NCBI GenBank assembly: GCA_950295325.1
Contig: OX485803.1
Coordinates: 14,878,001-14,942,000, forward strand
Source of the DNA: Polytrichum commune
Lineage: Eukaryota; Streptophyta; Polytrichopsida; Polytrichales; Polytrichaceae
DNA length: 64,000 bases
Direction of reading: 5' to 3'
Under the pieces are notes generated by a model. That model was not told where the DNA came from. It saw nothing but the letters and a program-made list of their open reading frames with translations, and ran no database searches. Made by a program: the position numbers and the translations under genes. Shown here piece after piece: positions 36,086 to 49,613 of the stretch. The stretch's first letter is position 1, and each line of letters begins with the position of its first letter.

Positions 36086-38845
36086 CTTCTTCTTTTCCTT
36101 CTTCTTTTCCTTCTGGTTTTGCAAACATGCAAATGCGAGCCCCGCAAGCCCCTGTGTCTTATCCCGACAGTAACAATGGTTTAAACATGGGAGGAATGAA
36201 CATGACCGGTTCGAGCATGACTTTGGCTGCATTAGCTCCGGTGCCACAGGCTAGGCCGGTACCTGTGGTACAGCCACCATGTGCATTCCAAGCTCCCAGG
36301 AAACGCATTACAACCACATCGGATATTGATCACTTCCATCAATCGGAAGCAGGGAAGACATTTTTAGGGTTTATAGTAGGGTTGAGTGATTCTATGGTAG
36401 GGAAGAAACTATCTGATTACTGCCGTGAGTCACCGATGGTGCTGTCCATTTGTAAAGTGCTGGATGAAATGAACACTTGGATTGATCAATTGCCACCCAA
36501 GCAACAGCCTGCCAGGTACGGTAACCCTACGTACCGCGAATGGCATACATGGCTGGAGGAGCGAGGGCCGGAGCTTATGGCTAAGATTCTCCCGGAAAAT
36601 TTGAAGGCCGGTGCAGTGGAGATTTTCCCTTACTTTGCAGATAGCTTTGGGAATCCAACTCGAATCGATTATGGAACTGGGCATGAGGCCAATTTCGCCG
36701 CATGGTTGCTCTGTTTGGCAAGATTAGGGTTGCTGAATGAAGATGATTATCAGGCACTTGTAGCTCGAGTTTTTGTCAAGTACCTCGATCTTATGCGCCG
36801 ATTGCAAACTACATACTGGCTGGAGCCTGCAGGTAAACTGACATACATAGTTATCTATATATGTTTCTTCACTTTGAAACCCTCCCCTGAATTTCTGAAG
36901 GTAATAGAGTTATCCTTTAACTCAATCGGTGGACTTTTCGTTGCAAGTTGGTTTCCTATGATTTTTCCATTGGTTGTTTTGCATACAATTTCAATGATTA
37001 CTTTCCACTTGTGATGGTGCATGGTTGGAGGTAGTGTTTGAATCTGAATGAAGAGCAACCTATTTCAGTTCTTCAGTGAGGGCCAAACTTATTTGAGGAC
37101 CTTTTTGGCATGCCAAATATGAGTTTGACCCTTGATGAACCAATATAGAATGTTCAAACCTCTACAATACTACCTCCAAGCATGCACCGAAAACTCACTG
37201 AACATGGAAGGTGTTGTATGCATAAACCAGCCACCGACCAAAAGTTATGTTGAGTTAGAGGATAACTATAATGTCAAGTGTATGAGTGCGCTGCACTTCA
37301 GCAGAGTCCATCTTCTCCTGCTTGAGTATTTACTTACCTGATCTGATTCATAGTTGTGATTGAAACACTGGAGGCTGATTGATTGACTATGATCGAAGAT
37401 TTGTTGCTCATTTACCTGGACATATGTAGGGTTAATCACATTCATCACTCAGTCCATGTTTTGAATGACCCCAAATACAGCGATGGACTTTAATACGATT
37501 GCTCATAGATTCTGACACTCATGTGGCAAGAGAAATGACCATTTTGCAGAACATTGAAGTGGTTAATGGGACGTAGTTTTTGGGGACTATACACTATTAG
37601 GATAAGAAAGCTTCAGGTTGATCTGTGGGTTTCTAAAAGTTAAGTCTGGCACATTGGGATACTTTTTGAGGCCTACGAGAGTTTGGTGGATAATTTGTGT
37701 AAGAATTCTGTACTTGACAGTAATTATTGTCGATCTTTTTTATTTTACTCTCTGGTTACAAGTGTTTACACAAGAATAAACACTAGTGTAACGTTACATC
37801 AACTGAAGTAGGTTATCTCTAGTTTTATGAGAATGTCCATGATAAGGATCATAATGCTTTTGAGGTTGACCTGTTGGTTTTTAGAAGTTTAGTCTGGCAC
37901 ATTGTAGAGCTTCTTGAAGCTTACAAGTGTTTGGTAGATGTTTCGTGTAAGATTCCTGTAAGTGACTGCAGTGGTTTGTCAATTTCTCAATGTCAATCTA
38001 TGCAATTACAATTGTTTGCAAATATGGACTGGTTTGTTCTCCAGATTGGACGCAATGTTGGTACTTACTTAAGGTAGACGTGCCTAAATTGAACATAGCA
38101 ATGATTTGGACACCTGTATTTGAGTGGTATGTCATTAGGTGTGGATCTAAGAACGGACACTAAAAACATATTTGTTTAAAACAGATTGGAGTACATGCTC
38201 AAAATATGCTAACCATTCTAGGCTCAATAGTCAACATGAATTGGGGACCTATATGACCACTTAATGAGCAGGAGAACCTTCACTCTGATAATGACTAAGA
38301 TATCCATATGAGCTCCGAAAATTATGAGACAGTTGGCAACGGGCATGATTTGGACCCGCTAACCACCTTGCACTAATTGTGTATTTCATACCCTACGAGA
38401 AGTGGGTGCAGAGAGAAAATAATGTATCCATCTAAGGCACATCTACCTTAGATAATTTTCAAAGACTGAGCTGATATGTTATTGAATTTTTTTTGATGCT
38501 GCAGGATCACATGGAGTATGGGGTCTGGATGACTATCATTTCCTCCCCTTCATTTTCGGATCAGCACAGCTGGTGAATCACAAGTACATGAAACCCAAAT
38601 CCATTCACAACCTTGACATCCTCGAGAATTTCTCGCATGAGTACCTTTACCTTGGCTGTGTGCAGTTTGTTAAGAAGGTGAAAAAGGGTCCGTTGGCAGA
38701 GCACTCGCCCATGTTAGATGATATCAGTGCTGTGTTGTCGTGGAGTAAAGTGAACAGCGGCATGCTCAAAATGTACAAGGCTGAGGTTTTGGAGAAAGTG
38801 CCAATCATGCAGCATTTCTTGTTTGGCTCTCTTATCAAATGGTAA
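35956..38845 (+). CDS. PTPA: PTPA, PP2A phosphatase activator (prolyl isomerase-like)
   Basis: PTPA loads catalytic metal into protein phosphatase 2A using ATP. Two exons, 35956-36832 and 38505-38845, give 405 residues; the junction is phase 1. Residues 1-115 are a low-complexity Ser/Gln/Met/Pro-rich extension. The PTPA fold begins at [20 protein letters not shown]. Conserved motifs are the [16 protein letters not shown] loop (about 236-251), [20 protein letters not shown] across the splice, [20 protein letters not shown] (about 296-315) and [20 protein letters not shown]. The chain ends FGSLIKW with TAA at 38843-38845; TG|GTAAAC there could also act as a donor for a few more codons. The interval 36833-38504 is one intron holding two MITEs. 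Confidence 0.95.
36900..37275. mobile_element. Family M MITE (376 bp) in the PTPA intron
   Basis: The inverted copy of the element at 28285-28656. It begins GGTAATAGAGTTATCC and ends GGATAACTATAATGTC, with TGGTGCATGGTTGGAGGTAG, a central TTTTTGGCATGCCAAA and TACTACCTCCAAGCATGCAC. Length agrees within 4 bp with the COQ9 copy. It begins 67 bp after the PTPA donor. Confidence 0.8.
38070..38450. mobile_element. Family P MITE, best-preserved copy, in the PTPA intron
   Basis: Ends TAAGGTAGACGTGCCTAAAT and, reversed at the other side, TAAGGTAGATGTGCCTTAGA form clear inverted repeats over a 381-bp element. Orientation is opposite to the copies at 29811 and 32325. It ends 54 bp before the PTPA exon 2 acceptor. 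Confidence 0.75.
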
Positions 38846-39249
38846 ACACTCATTCTGCAGGTGTTGATTTACAAGTAGGTTGTTGAATCATGTTCACTAA
38901 TGTGTACTTAGGTCTTTACAACAGTATAAAGTTAGAGGGTTACCAATGAGGAATACATGAGTATCCCTGCGTTACATATCCCAGACTGTCTTCTTAGATT
39001 TTCCTGCCTATACTTGAAACATGTTGAGCAGTCTAAAGTGATACTTTTTTACCCTTGAGTTCAATTTGGTGTTTTTTTAAAATCTCCATAAGGTATGCGT
39101 CTGTTATTCAGTTTGTTTTTTTTGTTCTCTATCTTCTATTGGTCAGATTTATGTCTTCAAATTTGTGTTGAATTAGCAAATTTATGATGAAACATCTACA
39201 AAAACCAGTTTGAAAATCAGACCTTTCCTGATTTAGTTATGTTTATCGG

Positions 39250-39475
39250 AAATGCATGATTGTTGATTCCTTATCTGAACACATTAGTAGGTCCTCGCAA
39301 TTGTATTCACTATTGAATGTGGAGTAGTTAATAAAATATGAAGATGTAGTCCAATCTCTTCTAAACATGTGTCTTTATGGTGTTCGTTCTTTGATCCTCA
39401 CCGAACCAGATAACCAATCAAATATAGGGGTTCAATAAAGAAAAATAACTAAATAACACCCACATATCTTGTGTA
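39250..39475. repeat. Family P repeat, diverged
   Basis: Parallels 1740-1975: GGAAATGCATGATTGTTGAT, GTAGTCCAATCTCTTCTAAA, AACATGTGTCTT and CAATCAAATATAGGGGTTCA. It is immediately followed by the pogo-like element. Confidence 0.5.
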
Positions 39476-39551
39476 GGCTATAATTTTGTGTACCTAAGAA
39501 GGTCATTGTACATGGCACCCATCTTCAAAACCGTTCTTTTATTTGTTGATA

Positions 39552-40536
39552 CAGTCAAGACTCTATAAGTGTTACCCCTATAAGCGTTATAATTTCATAT
39601 ATGTTAAGAAAATTTTACTCCCCTACAAAAACACAATTGGTAAGACTAGTGAGTGTTATGTGTTAAGTGTTATAACATGCTCTACTACCTTCTTTGTTAA
39701 TTGCACCTTCATAAGTGTTAATTTTGAGAAAATCAAGGTAATAATAAATGAGGGCATACATTTTAAACATGTAATCACATTTATCCCATATTCTTTGCGA
39801 ACGATTCAAAATTGTTGGAGGCACACGGGTGTTCTTTCGATCTTTATTGAGAGGGAGATAGAGGAAGCTAGGCGCTTTGTAGAGGTTGATGAAGTTGCTA
39901 CTCTACTTCATCAACTGGCGTCGTTGTCATCTGATAGTGAGGTGGGTGACGTGATGAATGCTCATGAATACCTTAATTATGAGATGGAGTTTGATTTAAA
40001 CAACCCCTATGAACCTACCGATGAGGAGTTTTTGGATATGTATTCCTCATAACATCAAGAAATTGATGTAGATCAGGTTATGGTTGATGTGGTAGAAGAA
40101 GTTGTAGGATTTAGTGTTGCTAAGCGTTCTCTAGAGATTTTGAAGAAATACTTTGAACAAAGACCAAATGATGCCCTATCACACAACAAGAGCATTCAAG
40201 GACTCCAGAAGGAAGTTTCATCTCATCATTTGGAAGCTTCTCATCATACTACTTTAGACTCTTTCTTTCGATTAGTTTAGTTGGAAGAATCTCGTCAAGT
40301 TACTACTATATAGATTATTTCTTTCAATTAGTTTAGTTGAATTATGTATTATCATTTGTACTTTTATTTTTTATTTTTTATAAAACATTATGTTCCTCAT
40401 TTTCATAAATTTTAAATGTTATTTCTATAAATGTTATTATTCATCAGTATGAATTTTATATGTGTTACTTGTTATAATTCTATATATGTTATTTTTTTGC
40501 TACTCCCGACCTGTAGCATTTATAGAGTCTTGACTG
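39552..40536 (+). mobile_element. Pogo/Tigger-like transposon (985 bp) with transposase remnant
   Basis: Terminal inverted repeats of 17 bp, left CAGTCAAGACTCTATAA and its exact complement at the right, are flanked by TA on both sides (39550-39551, 40537-40538), as expected for the Tc1/mariner/pogo group. Both ends carry subterminal ATAAG(T/C)GTTA and TATATATGTTA repeats. Inside, at about 39785-40051, one frame reads LRTIQNCWRHTGVLSIFIER then an acidic stretch ending DLNNPYEPTDEEFLDMY. A following frame (40080-40279) ends HHTTLDSFF. This order, CWRHTG then an acidic helical tail, is typical after the DDE domain of CENP-B-like transposases. The catalytic core is absent, so it is an internally deleted, immobile-by-itself copy. 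Confidence 0.8.
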
Positions 40537-43500
40537 TATCTTGTTGTTTGTTATCTCTATCATTTTATATTAGACATGGGTGGAAGTGGATCCAACCAAT
40601 GGTCCTGTTGCCATGACCGAGCTCTTTTTAGGGGTTCATTGAAGTCCTTAGAGTAGTCATCCGCTTCTGGACCTCCTACAAAACTCTTTCTCTTGTTGTT
40701 CCTTCCATTCAAATACAAAAGGTTACAAACAAATCGAAATAGAAACAATAGGTTTTGTGGATGATTCTTGGTTGATGGTACCCCTAGCGATTCTGATTCC
40801 ACTGAACTGTGTTGGGAAAAGCCCATAACTTATTTGTGTAACCATGACACATTTCTCGCACTGTCTCAAAAAGATCAAAAAAAGTTCAAAGCGGAAGAGA
40901 ATTCTCCTATGTGAGATTGTTACCGAGTTGTGTAGTCCGATTTTAAACATTCAAGAGTCAATACTGAGGAAGTTGTTGCAATCCACTATCACCTCTGATT
41001 ACACTCTTCCATTTATGCGCTTGTGCTTGTTTCATATTCTCCTCCAGCAGTGTGAATGGAAAATGAGAAATGGCGTTCTTGAATCACAGAGGCAGAAATT
41101 CCATGGACACCACTTATTTGAAAGTTAGTTGACAGCCAACCCCAAGTACACACGCAGACAGAACAACCACAAAGTCTGTTTTGAAACTATTGAAGTTTTG
41201 AAAGTGCCCTCACACAGTTGGTGACTCCATGCTTTCCATCGAATGATGGTAACTATTAGAGTTATCTGTAAAGTCCCTAAACAAAGAGGAACAAAACCGT
41301 GGGTTTAGGGTGAGACTTTTGCGACCTCCTCTTTCCACTTTGAAATTTTGAGAGAATTTTAAGATCTAAAATAGGGTATGCGCATGAAGATCAGTTGTCT
41401 TAAATCTTGGATCGGTCTATGCAAGATTAGCTTGGCCCACCCAAGAAAGTTGACTTTTAATCCTCCAACACCACTCTTTGTGTATGATAATTTAAGCATT
41501 CATAGAACTTGGGTAACTTTGTAATCCAATCTCTTTTCAACACAAGTCTCTTCGTTGTCCATTCTTAGATTCACACCCAACCATACACCACTCAAATACG
41601 GATGCGCATTGAAGATCAAACATTGAATTAAGCACATCAACCTTAATGATGGAGCCGAATGCTGTTTTGGACCCTAACAAATCACCACATTCAATCTTCA
41701 CCTCACCCACTATTTCATGATTCGAACATTCGACTGTGTGCTCAAAATCTATCAAAGTTTCCAGGTTCAATTGTAATGCGATCAGGAGGAACTCCTATGC
41801 AGTCACTTCAAGAGGAACGAATTCTCAACTTTTTGGGCCTCGAAACTTGGATTCCGAAACTTGGAAATACAAATCTACATGATTCATTGTCATTGTGAAG
41901 TGGAGACAAATTTTACCGATTCGACCCCACAGTCAAAATGTGTGTGGGGATCCCAAATTAGTTGGTTTCTCTCTTGATACTCCCTGCACTGTCGTAAGCT
42001 ACTCCCTGCATTGTTGGCGTGATACAGATACAGTTGAACTTCTGTGGCATATTCTTTGTCTATGTCTATATCTATATTATGATGTGTGAAGTCCTTGAAT
42101 GTCCAAGGCCCACATACTTCGTTTTCGGTCACTTTCAGCCAGATGGAATTCTATCCTATTCTCAACAACTCCGGCTAAAGATTCTTGTAAACTCGTCCAT
42201 TCAGAAGGTGAACATAAAAGATGACCTATTCTAAAGCTTGAAAAAGGATATTCTCATATGACTTCACTTCGGAACAAGAGGGGGTAACCGGCGTTCCTCT
42301 ACAAAACACCATTCGATTAAAAAGAGGGCTTTTTACTTTTGAACTATGTAAAACGTATGTTTAAGATAATAAGTTTAGGGTATTAAAGATTCAGCTTGAG
42401 AGTTATTATTGGTAGATTCCAAATATATTCATAGAATCTACAAATTATCCCATGAACATGGGCATTACTTCGCAACCCCCCCCCCCCCCCCCTGAGCTCC
42501 TTGGTGCTTTGGAATTAGCATCAAAAACCCATAATTAGTTAAATGGGTTCAAATTGGAATGAACCGTCCTTCATCTTTATAGGGGAACCATTATTTTTGT
42601 AAGGCTTTCATCCATGATGAAAGAGTAAAACATAGGCGACACATAGGTGAAACCAACAACTATATATCGTAAGGTAGTCTCATCTTTCTTTTTTTCTCTT
42701 TCTTTTTGGTACAAATCAGTTGATTTAAGCTCATTAGAGGGACAAAGGCCAGCGCACCTATTTCGGTTTTTGACCTATGATGAACGCCTAAAATCGAGGG
42801 TAGTATGGGCATAAAGCATAGGGTACATGGTTTTCAAGAAACTAAAAATCAAGTGGAGGCACAACATGACCTTTGTGCACACATGGAATGTCCTCTATGT
42901 AGTGCATCGCAATGGAAACTAGTGAGTGGAAGCTCCGACATGGGTAAGACTATCATAAACTTGTCAATTTCAACATAAATGAACTATATGTAAGGAAACG
43001 GTTATTTATTTTTATAATGTGGCATGCCAGTTGTGGCGTCATGCTCTCACAACCTTGAGGGGATACCTTGAGTCATGCTCTTGGCGTCAAGGCCATAATA
43101 AGTTACCCAAGAAGCAATTTAGGATCCAACACCATAATAACAAATTGCCCTTTTGATTAGACCATGTTCCTGACATTTTATAAAATAAAGGTGGATTAGC
43201 ATTTGCGTTGGTAAATACATTGTAACTAGAAAAAGTCGAAAGAAGTGTAGCAAAACAAAACACCACTTCCACACAAAAGGTGGGGCATGACCCAAATGGG
43301 TAGCACACGTAGATGACCTTGTAATCACATATTACAATAGCTTTTGAAATATTCTAATTAAGACATTCCATATGAATTTGAGATATGATTCAACTATTTT
43401 GAGTCACTTGAAATCATAATCCACTTTAAAACGCTAAGGTAAAAGTGTCCAATTTCATCAATGACCTAATTTCAACACCTATTTTGGTCCATTTACAAAT

Positions 43501-45299
43501 GGCAACCATCCTTTTATCAGTTACCAGAGGCCTATACAATTTTTTAGTCCTCTTGGAACTTGTGATGTGTGAAAAAGAGACTCCATTACTAGCCATCACA
43601 TTGTCTATAATCTAAATAAAAGTAAGTGGGATTAAATTTCATTAATTTTCATATTGTGGCTCCCACACGTTTTGATTTGAATGGTTGCAACATGGGTTTG
43701 TAACAAGCAAGGTCTATCATGCCTTGTGGGCTAGTGCAAAGTGATTGGGAAAAAACAAATCTTCAAGTATTGTACTGTACACTGACCACCCAACCCATGC
43801 TCACCCAATATAAACTATCAACAATGCATATCGAATTCCATACAACATCAAAAAACAATACAATTGCATGCATACGTGAACTCAACGCTAATCTAGCTAT
43901 AGATAGGAAGATGCAAACTAACGACTAAGCACAAGTGAATGTGGTGAGGGCAAACACATTGTGCAAAACTTGGAACCACATGGCTATTTCCAAAGGGCAT
44001 GGAATTGCATCCTCACACCAAACTAGAGGGGAATGCTATCATATGAGTGGTGAGCAATGAGTGATAATATGAGTGTTGAGGAAGCAAAAAGAAATTCATC
44101 TATATCCACTAGTATCATGTACCCTTGGTATTTTGGTATAAAGAATGCTAGTTTTGATCATAATAATGTGAAAGCAAAGAGCGATCAGCCTAGTGAACTG
44201 TCTTAGTCTACTTTGAAAATTGACAAGTGTAAGGTTGACACGAGGGTTTTTTAACCAACTATAATATTATTGTCAGACTCAACATCCAAGAAAATTGAAA
44301 GATTCATAGCACGTAAAGGTTGGAGCAATGAAACGATGAATACAATGCCCATAAGACAAACTCATGTTTCTTGGCATAGATGGAAGTACAAGAGGAAATT
44401 GTTCACGCAAAATCATGTCCATTGATTGTGGTTAATTATATCAAAATCAAAACATTTTTAGACAAATCAATTAAAAAAATAAAATAAAACAAAACACTTG
44501 ATGTACTTTATGCATATCATCTTCCATTCTCTCCTACTCCTAAGTATCCTTATCAACTCCATTACACTCCTTTGCCTAGTCAAATGTGAATGAGATGTTT
44601 GAATTCACTTCCTCACTTACAGCCCTACACACACATGGTTTGGATGCGCTAGCAATCAACTCAAGCACCATCCACCCCCACTCATATGGCACAACACTTG
44701 AGCACTAATTGGGGAGGATTGGTCACACATGGCAAAAAGGGTTGGCCATGTTTACAAAGCCAATACGACAATTTATAGAATTCTGAGAAATGAAATTTGA
44801 TTTTTTGTTAACCACTGGCTCATTTATGGGCCATGTAAGACTTCCAAAATTGGGTATGGAGGGGTTGGTCATCAATCCACCCCCCCCCCCCCTTTACTCG
44901 TATTGCTCAACACTTGAGTTTCAAGGGGGCAGATTACATTCTCCATCCAGGCCCTTTGAGGAGCACAATAGGTCATTTTTTGATGAGTTTGAGGAACATA
45001 AATTAACATTTTGAACATTTTGCTTAGTTCTAGTGCCCAAATTGTTCTTCTTTGTTGCCAAGTTACTCAGACAACAAATTCTCATCTTTATGACATCATG
45101 CATGATTATTACACAAGTCCTTAGAATCGCTATGGGGTTTATTTGGAAAGAATTTGAAACCCATAAATCAAATTCTCACCCATAATTTAATGACCTTAAA
45201 TATAAATATATATAAATATAAATATATATGAAAGCTTGGCACAAACTAACACCCTACAAAAATTTACCAAAATTATTTTTCAATAATTGAAACTTTTGA
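40537..45299. other. Gene-free interval, AT-rich
   Basis: No protein family is recognised. A family P fragment lies at 41505-41645 (TAATCCAATCTCTTTTCAAC, ACCACTCAAATACGGATG). Runs of C occur at 42477-42492 and about 44879-44892. Positions 40560-42240 have a less biased composition with short frames, but no conserved motif. Confidence 0.4.
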
Positions 45300-45890
45300 A
45301 ACCAAAGTTTGTGTCCAAACTATTGAAAATTGTAGTCTTGGCACTTAGACAACGATATTAAATCTTTTGGGCATTTTTCTAATGCTCTAGGAAAAGACTA
45401 GGCAAGCATCATTTTTAAAGAATCAAAGATTACAAATAAAATTTGTAATTAACTTTTATGTGTCCAAAATGTTGATAATTTTCGTCTCGGCAATGAAAGA
45501 ACAACTTTCAAAAGTTGGGCTCTAAAACCTTAGGAGCACTATGAGCATCATTTTTAAATAATTTGTAAAGATAAAATGAAACATGTAACCCAATTTTGTT
45601 TGTCACAAATGCTTAGACTTCTAATTTTGGCACCGAGACAACAAGTATCAAAATTTTGACATTTTTCTAAAGTCTTGGGAAGCATTGCAAATTGCAATTT
45701 CAAAGAATAAAAAATAAAGTGAAAAACATGGATCCAAGTTTTGTCTCTCAAATGCTAAAATTTGTAGTCTCGACACAGAGACAAAAAAAAATCATATTTT
45801 GGGGCATTTTTATAAAGCCTCGAAAAGGCCCTACTACCCTAGGAGCATTGCGAGCGTCAACTTAATTTTTAAGACATTAATTTTAATTTT
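45300..45890. repeat. Diverged tandem repeat, about four units of 130-145 bp
   Basis: Recurring blocks: TTGTAGTCTCG(A/G)CAC, GAGACAA, TTTTGGGCATTTTTCTAA, GAGCATTGCGAGC or GAGCACTATGAGC, and CATCATTTTTAAA. They occur near 45330, 45480, 45615 and 45755. Identity is low, so this is an old array. Confidence 0.5.
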
Positions 45891-47554
45891 TTTTTTAATT
45901 GTTTAAAATTTTTTTTTAAACTATGTATCTGAGTGGTCACATGTATTGACTACATGGGTAGTGAAGAATGCAATTTGGGTGACGTCATTGTTCCAACGAT
46001 GACCATGAATTTAAGTTCCTATTCTCTTACTTTACCAATTTAGATAATGTCCGTATCAAGCATGCCCTCCTTACACATGACTTGACACTAGAGCAACATT
46101 TGAGATTCCCTCTTGTAACCTCGGGGGGGGTAGTCATTGGTTGGAGTAGCAATATACATGCGAACAAATGATAGGGTATCTTAAAAACATGGGGGCTAAA
46201 AATTATAAATGAACTTAAGAGTAATATAAGGTATCAAAAATGGCACTGGACATTTTTAAAGTACTATAGGGTATGGAATAATAGGTAATTTGGAATTATA
46301 AGTAATGCAAGCCATTTTTCTATTAACCCAAAGTAGAACTTTACATAATGATAGCATGTGAAAAAAAAAATTGAAAGTAATACCCCCCTATAAAATAGTG
46401 GTTGTTTGCACCTATATCCTTAACTTTCTAACACACTGCCCCCCCCCCGAGCTTGTAACCTTGTAGAAACAATATCATAAACATTGGAGAGCGCGAGACT
46501 TATGATCAGAATAGGAAGTATATGTCATTGATGCTATAGCCATTTCATACCCATTATATGGAGCCATCATTGCTATCAGTGCAGAGGATGATAAGTCCAC
46601 AATAATTATTCCTTCATAACAATCATCATATTTGGAGTAGAATGAATATAATGTCAATAAAACCCCCAAAAAATGGTTAATGTAATATAACATTTAGCAA
46701 ACAAAAGAGGTTTAAATTTGTTTCTAATAGTCTATAGAGCATTTGCATAAAAAACAATAGATTTTTCCTACAATAGGTTTAGTGGAGAGCAATAAGGTTT
46801 TTTCACCCTATCATTTATAAAACTTTCTCTTGTTTCTTCTTCTAGTATAGTATGAAGGAATGCACGATACGCAAATAGGCATTCCAACGCTTTTAAATAC
46901 AAGGATTGGCTACCATCTAAGAGCAATATTGAACTAAGGAAAAATACCAACTATACAATAATACCAGACTATGACATAGTGCAAAATTCACACCAAAAGA
47001 ATGGATCACAAAAATAAAAGTTTCCATGCCATTGAATTGTACATGCTTACAAACAATGACAACCATCAAACCCTTATGACAACAAATCGAGTAGGACAAA
47101 CTCCATACAAAAACAAGTTGCAAATCTTAGTCTTCAATGAGTTGTACCCTATATTCTAAATCACATGGTTTGTGGCCACTAAACTCTCCAAGTTTATTTA
47201 AGGTTGTTCCATGATGATTTTTTGATTTACAGTAGATGGCATGAAATGTTTGTATTCAACAGTGGTTACAACCAATAAACAATTTTGGATTCTAATAAAC
47301 AACTTCAAGATTTGACCACACACACTATAGTGCATGGTGATAGACACAATTTATGTGTAAAAATGAGAATATAATATCATAGCATATAACACACTTGTCA
47401 ACCAAGTGTAAAATTGACACTATAAACCCTAGAACCATGAGGACTTCCTTATTTTAAGCGTATAAGATATCGTTACCACTCATTGCTTGTATCTTAGCTC
47501 CCCTCCTGAAATACATGTGCTCCCCCATCTCAAGTTGCACCCCCTATAAACACA
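45891..47554. other. Gene-free interval, AT-rich
   Basis: Nothing recognisable apart from short homopolymer runs (G run near 46125, C run near 46439). Confidence 0.4.
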
Positions 47555-47943
47555 CACTAGATTGTCCTATTAGTGTGGGTGGAAAATTAGTGTGAACATA
47601 ATTAAGGTGGGCCAAACTAATTTTCTAGTCAGGGTGGAACTAATGTGGGTCCAAGACCCCAAGTTTTCCCCTAAATCTACATGAAAAATTCCGACCAACC
47701 CCTCACACAAACTAGAATAATCACCTTACCATCAAAAGTAGCACACACATACACACACACACACACACACATTAATTTTCTATAAAGAAGAAGAAGAAGT
47801 AGTAGTGTTGCCCCCCGCTAATTTTAAAGTAGAAAATTAGCATGAACTAAAAATTAGTATGGCCCCACATTAATTATCATTATGAGATTGTTGTGGCCCT
47901 AGAAGATTATTGTGGGCCCACAATATTTAGATATTTAGTGCAG
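47555..47943. mobile_element. Family Q MITE, copy 3, expanded by a microsatellite
   Basis: Begins GATTGTCCTATTAGTGTGGG and ends in GGGCCCACAATATTTAGATA then TTTAGTGCAG, matching copies 1 and 2. It keeps CAAACTAATTTTCTAGTCAG and TAATTATCATTATGAGAT. A CA repeat (about 47746-47772) and an AAG repeat (about 47787-47799) lie in the middle and account for its greater length. Confidence 0.65.
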
Positions 47944-49613
47944 TTGATGTAGTGAGTTTTTGTGACTTTGAACAACTCACATGATTTAGATATGCTCTAC
48001 TTCATGCGATCTCCATGTCATTGTGATTGTTACGTAATTCCTAATTCACGAAATCACATTAAATTAATCAATAGGAATAATTTCTCCAAGTTAGATAAGG
48101 GACTCTAGTGCTCAAAGTGTCCATCACAGGTCGAGACAATCGCCACATACTTACATCAAATCACTTTAAGCACCCTAAACTCACCAAAGCATTGCAAATT
48201 ATACACGTCGCCACCTTGTTGTCTATAACTAAACATTTATGCAAATTTACATATGAAAGGTGTATTCTACATAACCTAAACACCTATGTACACTGACACG
48301 TGTAATTAGATTGTCTTCAAAAACAGGGGTTACCTCCTTACCCATGCATAATTACCTTGGGTCAAAACTAAACCACAAAAACCTCGTCACTTTGCTTATT
48401 CATCCATCCATATAACGATTACAGTAAATAAAATAAAGTATAGTAAATTTTGTATTTTTGTTATTGCGTTAACAAATATGCAGAATAGTGTCGAATGTCA
48501 ATAAATTAGTGTGGGGCAACCTAATTGCACATATCAGTGTAGATTGGTGCAAAAAGCATCTTCCTTGCACCGCGAACTAAGTCAAGAATCAAAAACATTT
48601 CACAATACAAGATTCATAATTTCACTATGCTCTAGTGGTGAGGACAAGGATTGTTACAGTGAAAGCAACTTGTTTTGTTTTGGAGTATAAGTACTTGTTG
48701 ACATACCATTACTCAAGCCTTGTGAGGAGGAGTTTTGTGGCTCAAGGCTCTTGCACAAATTATGGATCCTCACGGCGGGATTGAGATGGGGATCAAACCA
48801 TTCGAATTAGCCGATTGAACGTGTAAAAGTTGGGAACTCTTTGCCACCTTGACTAACATCTATGCAATGGCACGCAATTCACGCCTCCATGGTCTTTGCA
48901 ATGGCTTCCGGTTTCTCATTTTAGGGGGGGGGGGGTGATTTCATGTGCATTAAGGATTACCATTTCTTGTTCTCTTTTTGGTATCCGTTCTTGGAGCCAC
49001 AACAAACCACACACCAATCAGATGTAGGTGTCATAATAAAACCCCCAAAACAGTAACCAAATAAGAGTTGTATGTCTTAGTAGCCCTTCTCATTTGTGTC
49101 TTTCATATCACTCTGGATATAACGTCATTGAGCAACTACATGATGGTCTCTTCCCACAGAAGATGTTGCAATTAAAATTAGAATTAATTATTAAATTATT
49201 AAAATTTAAAAATCTGATAATTTACAGGTGTTTGTTGAAAAGTTCACAATACACATCTTGAGTGCTCCTCAATTGGGGAATTTTGATTTAAAGGAGAATT
49301 ATGCTCATGTGGTATCTGGCCCCCACGAAATGCAACCAAGGAGTTGTGTAATGTTATGCACCTCAAAGTGTCGAGGGATAGTTATTTCCCAACCAACTTT
49401 TATGACCAATAATCACATTCATACGAATGTTTGTTGCGAATCACCTAACTATTGCTAGCACATTGTCATGACAATTGCATGGTTGAATATTGTTCTTGAG
49501 ACAATTTTGGTTCTACTTCAAAATGAATACTAAATGTAAGCACTAGAATAATATTTCAAATATCTTTGAAAGAGGGGGGGGGGGGGGGAATGCATAATTT
49601 GGCTTGGGAAATT

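Noticed and set aside
36833-37014. PTPA frame running past GAGCCTGCAG to a 352-residue protein
   Set aside because: GTAAAC is a donor, and SHGVWGLDD in the downstream exon restores the family sequence. The extension reads into a MITE.
40560-41130. Opposed short frames (88 aa minus, 94 aa plus) beside the pogo-like element
   Set aside because: No motif, no plausible splice partners and different frames on both strands. Possibly part of an unidentified old repeat.
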